Positions 63,131 through 64,000 of a DNA stretch of 64,000 nucleotides are shown here, one piece after another. A program made the position numbers and the translations under genes. Origin of the DNA: Sinomicrobium weinanense (GTDB lineage Bacteria > Bacteroidota > Bacteroidia > Flavobacteriales > Flavobacteriaceae); the NCBI RefSeq assembly GCF_018863395.1, contig NZ_JAHKRR010000009.1, positions 1 through 64,000 on the forward strand, read 5' to 3'. The notes below the pieces were generated by a model. It was given only the letters and a program-made list of their open reading frames with translations. It ran no database searches and was not told the origin of the DNA. Position 1 is the stretch's first letter, and the number at the start of each line of letters is the position of its first letter.

Positions 63131-63210
63131 CCCGAGCCCTTCGACACTTCGACAAGTGATATACTGAGTTTATCGAAGTGCTCAGTGCAGGCGAGCTCAG
63201 TGCAGGCTTT
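63131..63210. repeat. Intergenic repeat (GAGCCCTTCGAC / TCGAAGTGCTCAG type)
   Basis: A cluster of CTTCGAC, ACTGAG and TCGAAGTGCTCAG words, with CTCAGTGCAGG duplicated within 15 bases near 63181-63206. It is related to the repeats at 59338-59385 and 19771-19822. Confidence 0.5.
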
Positions 63211-63350
63211 ACCTCCATTCGGTCGGTTCCTGGCAAAGACGCTTTTCCGGTCCTTCCTTCTTTTCAACCAGGTTTCAAAACATTTTCCAGCTAAAAACAC
63301 GGCAAAAACCCCTTTTATTTATTATTTTACCCAACCAAAACTTTAATAAA

Positions 63351-64000
63351 ATGTTTAAGAGAATTTTACTTTTTACGGCGGTTTCGATTGCTATGTTATC
63401 GTGCACAGAAAAGAAAAAACAGGAAACCGGTAATACTACTCCTCCGACTCCACCCAATGTGATCATTATTTTTACCGACGACCAGGGTTATGAAGACGTA
63501 GGCTGTTTCGGCTCGACCGACATTAAAACGCCTCACCTCGACGAGATGGCCCGGGAAGGGATAAAACTCACCAATTTCTACGCCGCGCAGGCGGTATGTT
63601 CGGCTTCCCGGGCTGCGCTTCTCACAGGATGCTATCCCAACAGAATAGGTATTCACAATGCCCTGATGCCCCAGTCTAAAATCGGTTTGAACCCGGATGA
63701 AACCACCCTGGCCGATATGCTCAAAACCAAAGGTTACAGCACTGCTTTGTATGGCAAGTGGCACCTTGGCGACCATCCGGATTTTATGCCCAACAAACAG
63801 GGCTTTGACGATTATTTCGGCATCCTTTTTTCGGGCGATATGTGGCCGCACCACCCGCAACAGGGACCGGTTTTTAATTTCGACCCCTTGCTGTTGTACG
63901 AAAATGAAAAGGTCATCGATACCCTGGACGACCAGTCCATGCTGACCACACAGATCACGGAAAAGGCCGTCAGTTTTATCGAGAATAACAAGGAAAAACC
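63351..64000 (+). CDS. Sulfatase, formylglycine-dependent, secreted (partial, cut by the window edge)
   Basis: The ATG at 63351 begins a lipoprotein-like signal (AVSIAMLSC, Cys near residue 18). The alkaline-phosphatase-fold sulfatase start follows: NVIIIFTDDQGYEDVG with metal-binding aspartates near residues 43-44, and CSASRAALLTG near 83-93, where the Cys would become formylglycine. GKWHLGDHP near 136-144 is the third typical block. It hydrolyses sulfate esters, perhaps of algal or host glycans; the substrate cannot be told. The C-terminal half is outside the window. Confidence 0.92.
   Translation, partial: MFKRILLFTAVSIAMLSCTEKKKQETGNTTPPTPPNVIIIFTDDQGYEDVGCFGSTDIKTPHLDEMAREGIKLTNFYAAQAVCSASRAALLTGCYPNRIGIHNALMPQSKIGLNPDETTLADMLKTKGYSTALYGKWHLGDHPDFMPNKQGFDDYFGILFSGDMWPHHPQQGPVFNFDPLLLYENEKVIDTLDDQSMLTTQITEKAVSFIENNKEK

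Larger units (their letters stand above)
62930..63350. other. Intergenic region before the sulfatase gene
   Basis: No gene is present. 62952-62959 carries the DusB promoter element and 63131-63210 a dispersed repeat. The 50 bases before the sulfatase start are AT-rich, with no clear TAnnTTTG. Confidence 0.4.

Overview
The window is chromosomal DNA of a Bacteroidota bacterium, most likely a member of the Flavobacteriia. The evidence is a SusC/SusD pair, TAnnTTTG-type promoter elements close to start codons, a DUF6520-like small secreted protein, and the general style of the Rhs/YD-repeat proteins and their signal peptides. The species cannot be named from the sequence alone.

About 35 kb (positions 1 to 46850, apart from 14951 to 22342) is polymorphic-toxin territory made of three minus-strand operons with one recurring plan. 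The plan is a conserved leader, two or three short secreted fibre-like proteins with a shared coiled-coil C-terminus, a large YD-repeat scaffold without a toxin tip, a large YD-repeat/Rhs protein with a variable C-terminal tip, and a small immunity candidate. Operon A runs from 14413 down to 3011 and is followed by two displaced orphan tip/immunity cassettes (2318-2990 with 1860-2318, and 400-1479 with 122-403). The left edge is the end of an IS3-family element. Operon B runs from 35527 to 22356 and also carries an OmpH/Skp-like chaperone and a lipoprotein. Operon C runs from 46435 to 36009. The tips differ: two look like JAMM/MPN metallopeptidases, one like a metzincin, and two are unrecognised. 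Stops and starts overlap or nearly touch throughout, so translation is probably coupled.

A compact type II secretion/type IV pilus-like cluster (14951-21546, plus strand) diverges from operon A. It holds a pseudopilin, a prepilin peptidase, a GspE ATPase, a GspD secretin, a PilM/PilN-like (GspL-like) protein and a PilO/GspM-like protein. No GspF is present. A role in exporting the neighbouring proteins is possible but only inferred from position.

From 46436 to 50544 the DNA is gene-poor and repeat-rich. It contains a roughly 106-bp tandem repeat, several REP-like hairpins, a ParE/RelE-type toxin-antitoxin pair, an unrecognised small DNA-binding-like protein with a truncated relative, and a strongly folded segment with its own promoter that may be a non-coding RNA.

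From 50545 to the end the content is more ordinary: a SusC/SusD/thioredoxin-like lipoprotein operon, a DUF6520-like gene, an AraC-type regulator, a CAT-anticodon tRNA with a terminator and a decayed tRNA 3' end beside it, methylmalonyl-CoA epimerase, rbfA, a LolC/E-like permease, a DusB-type tRNA dihydrouridine synthase, and the start of a sulfatase cut by the window edge.
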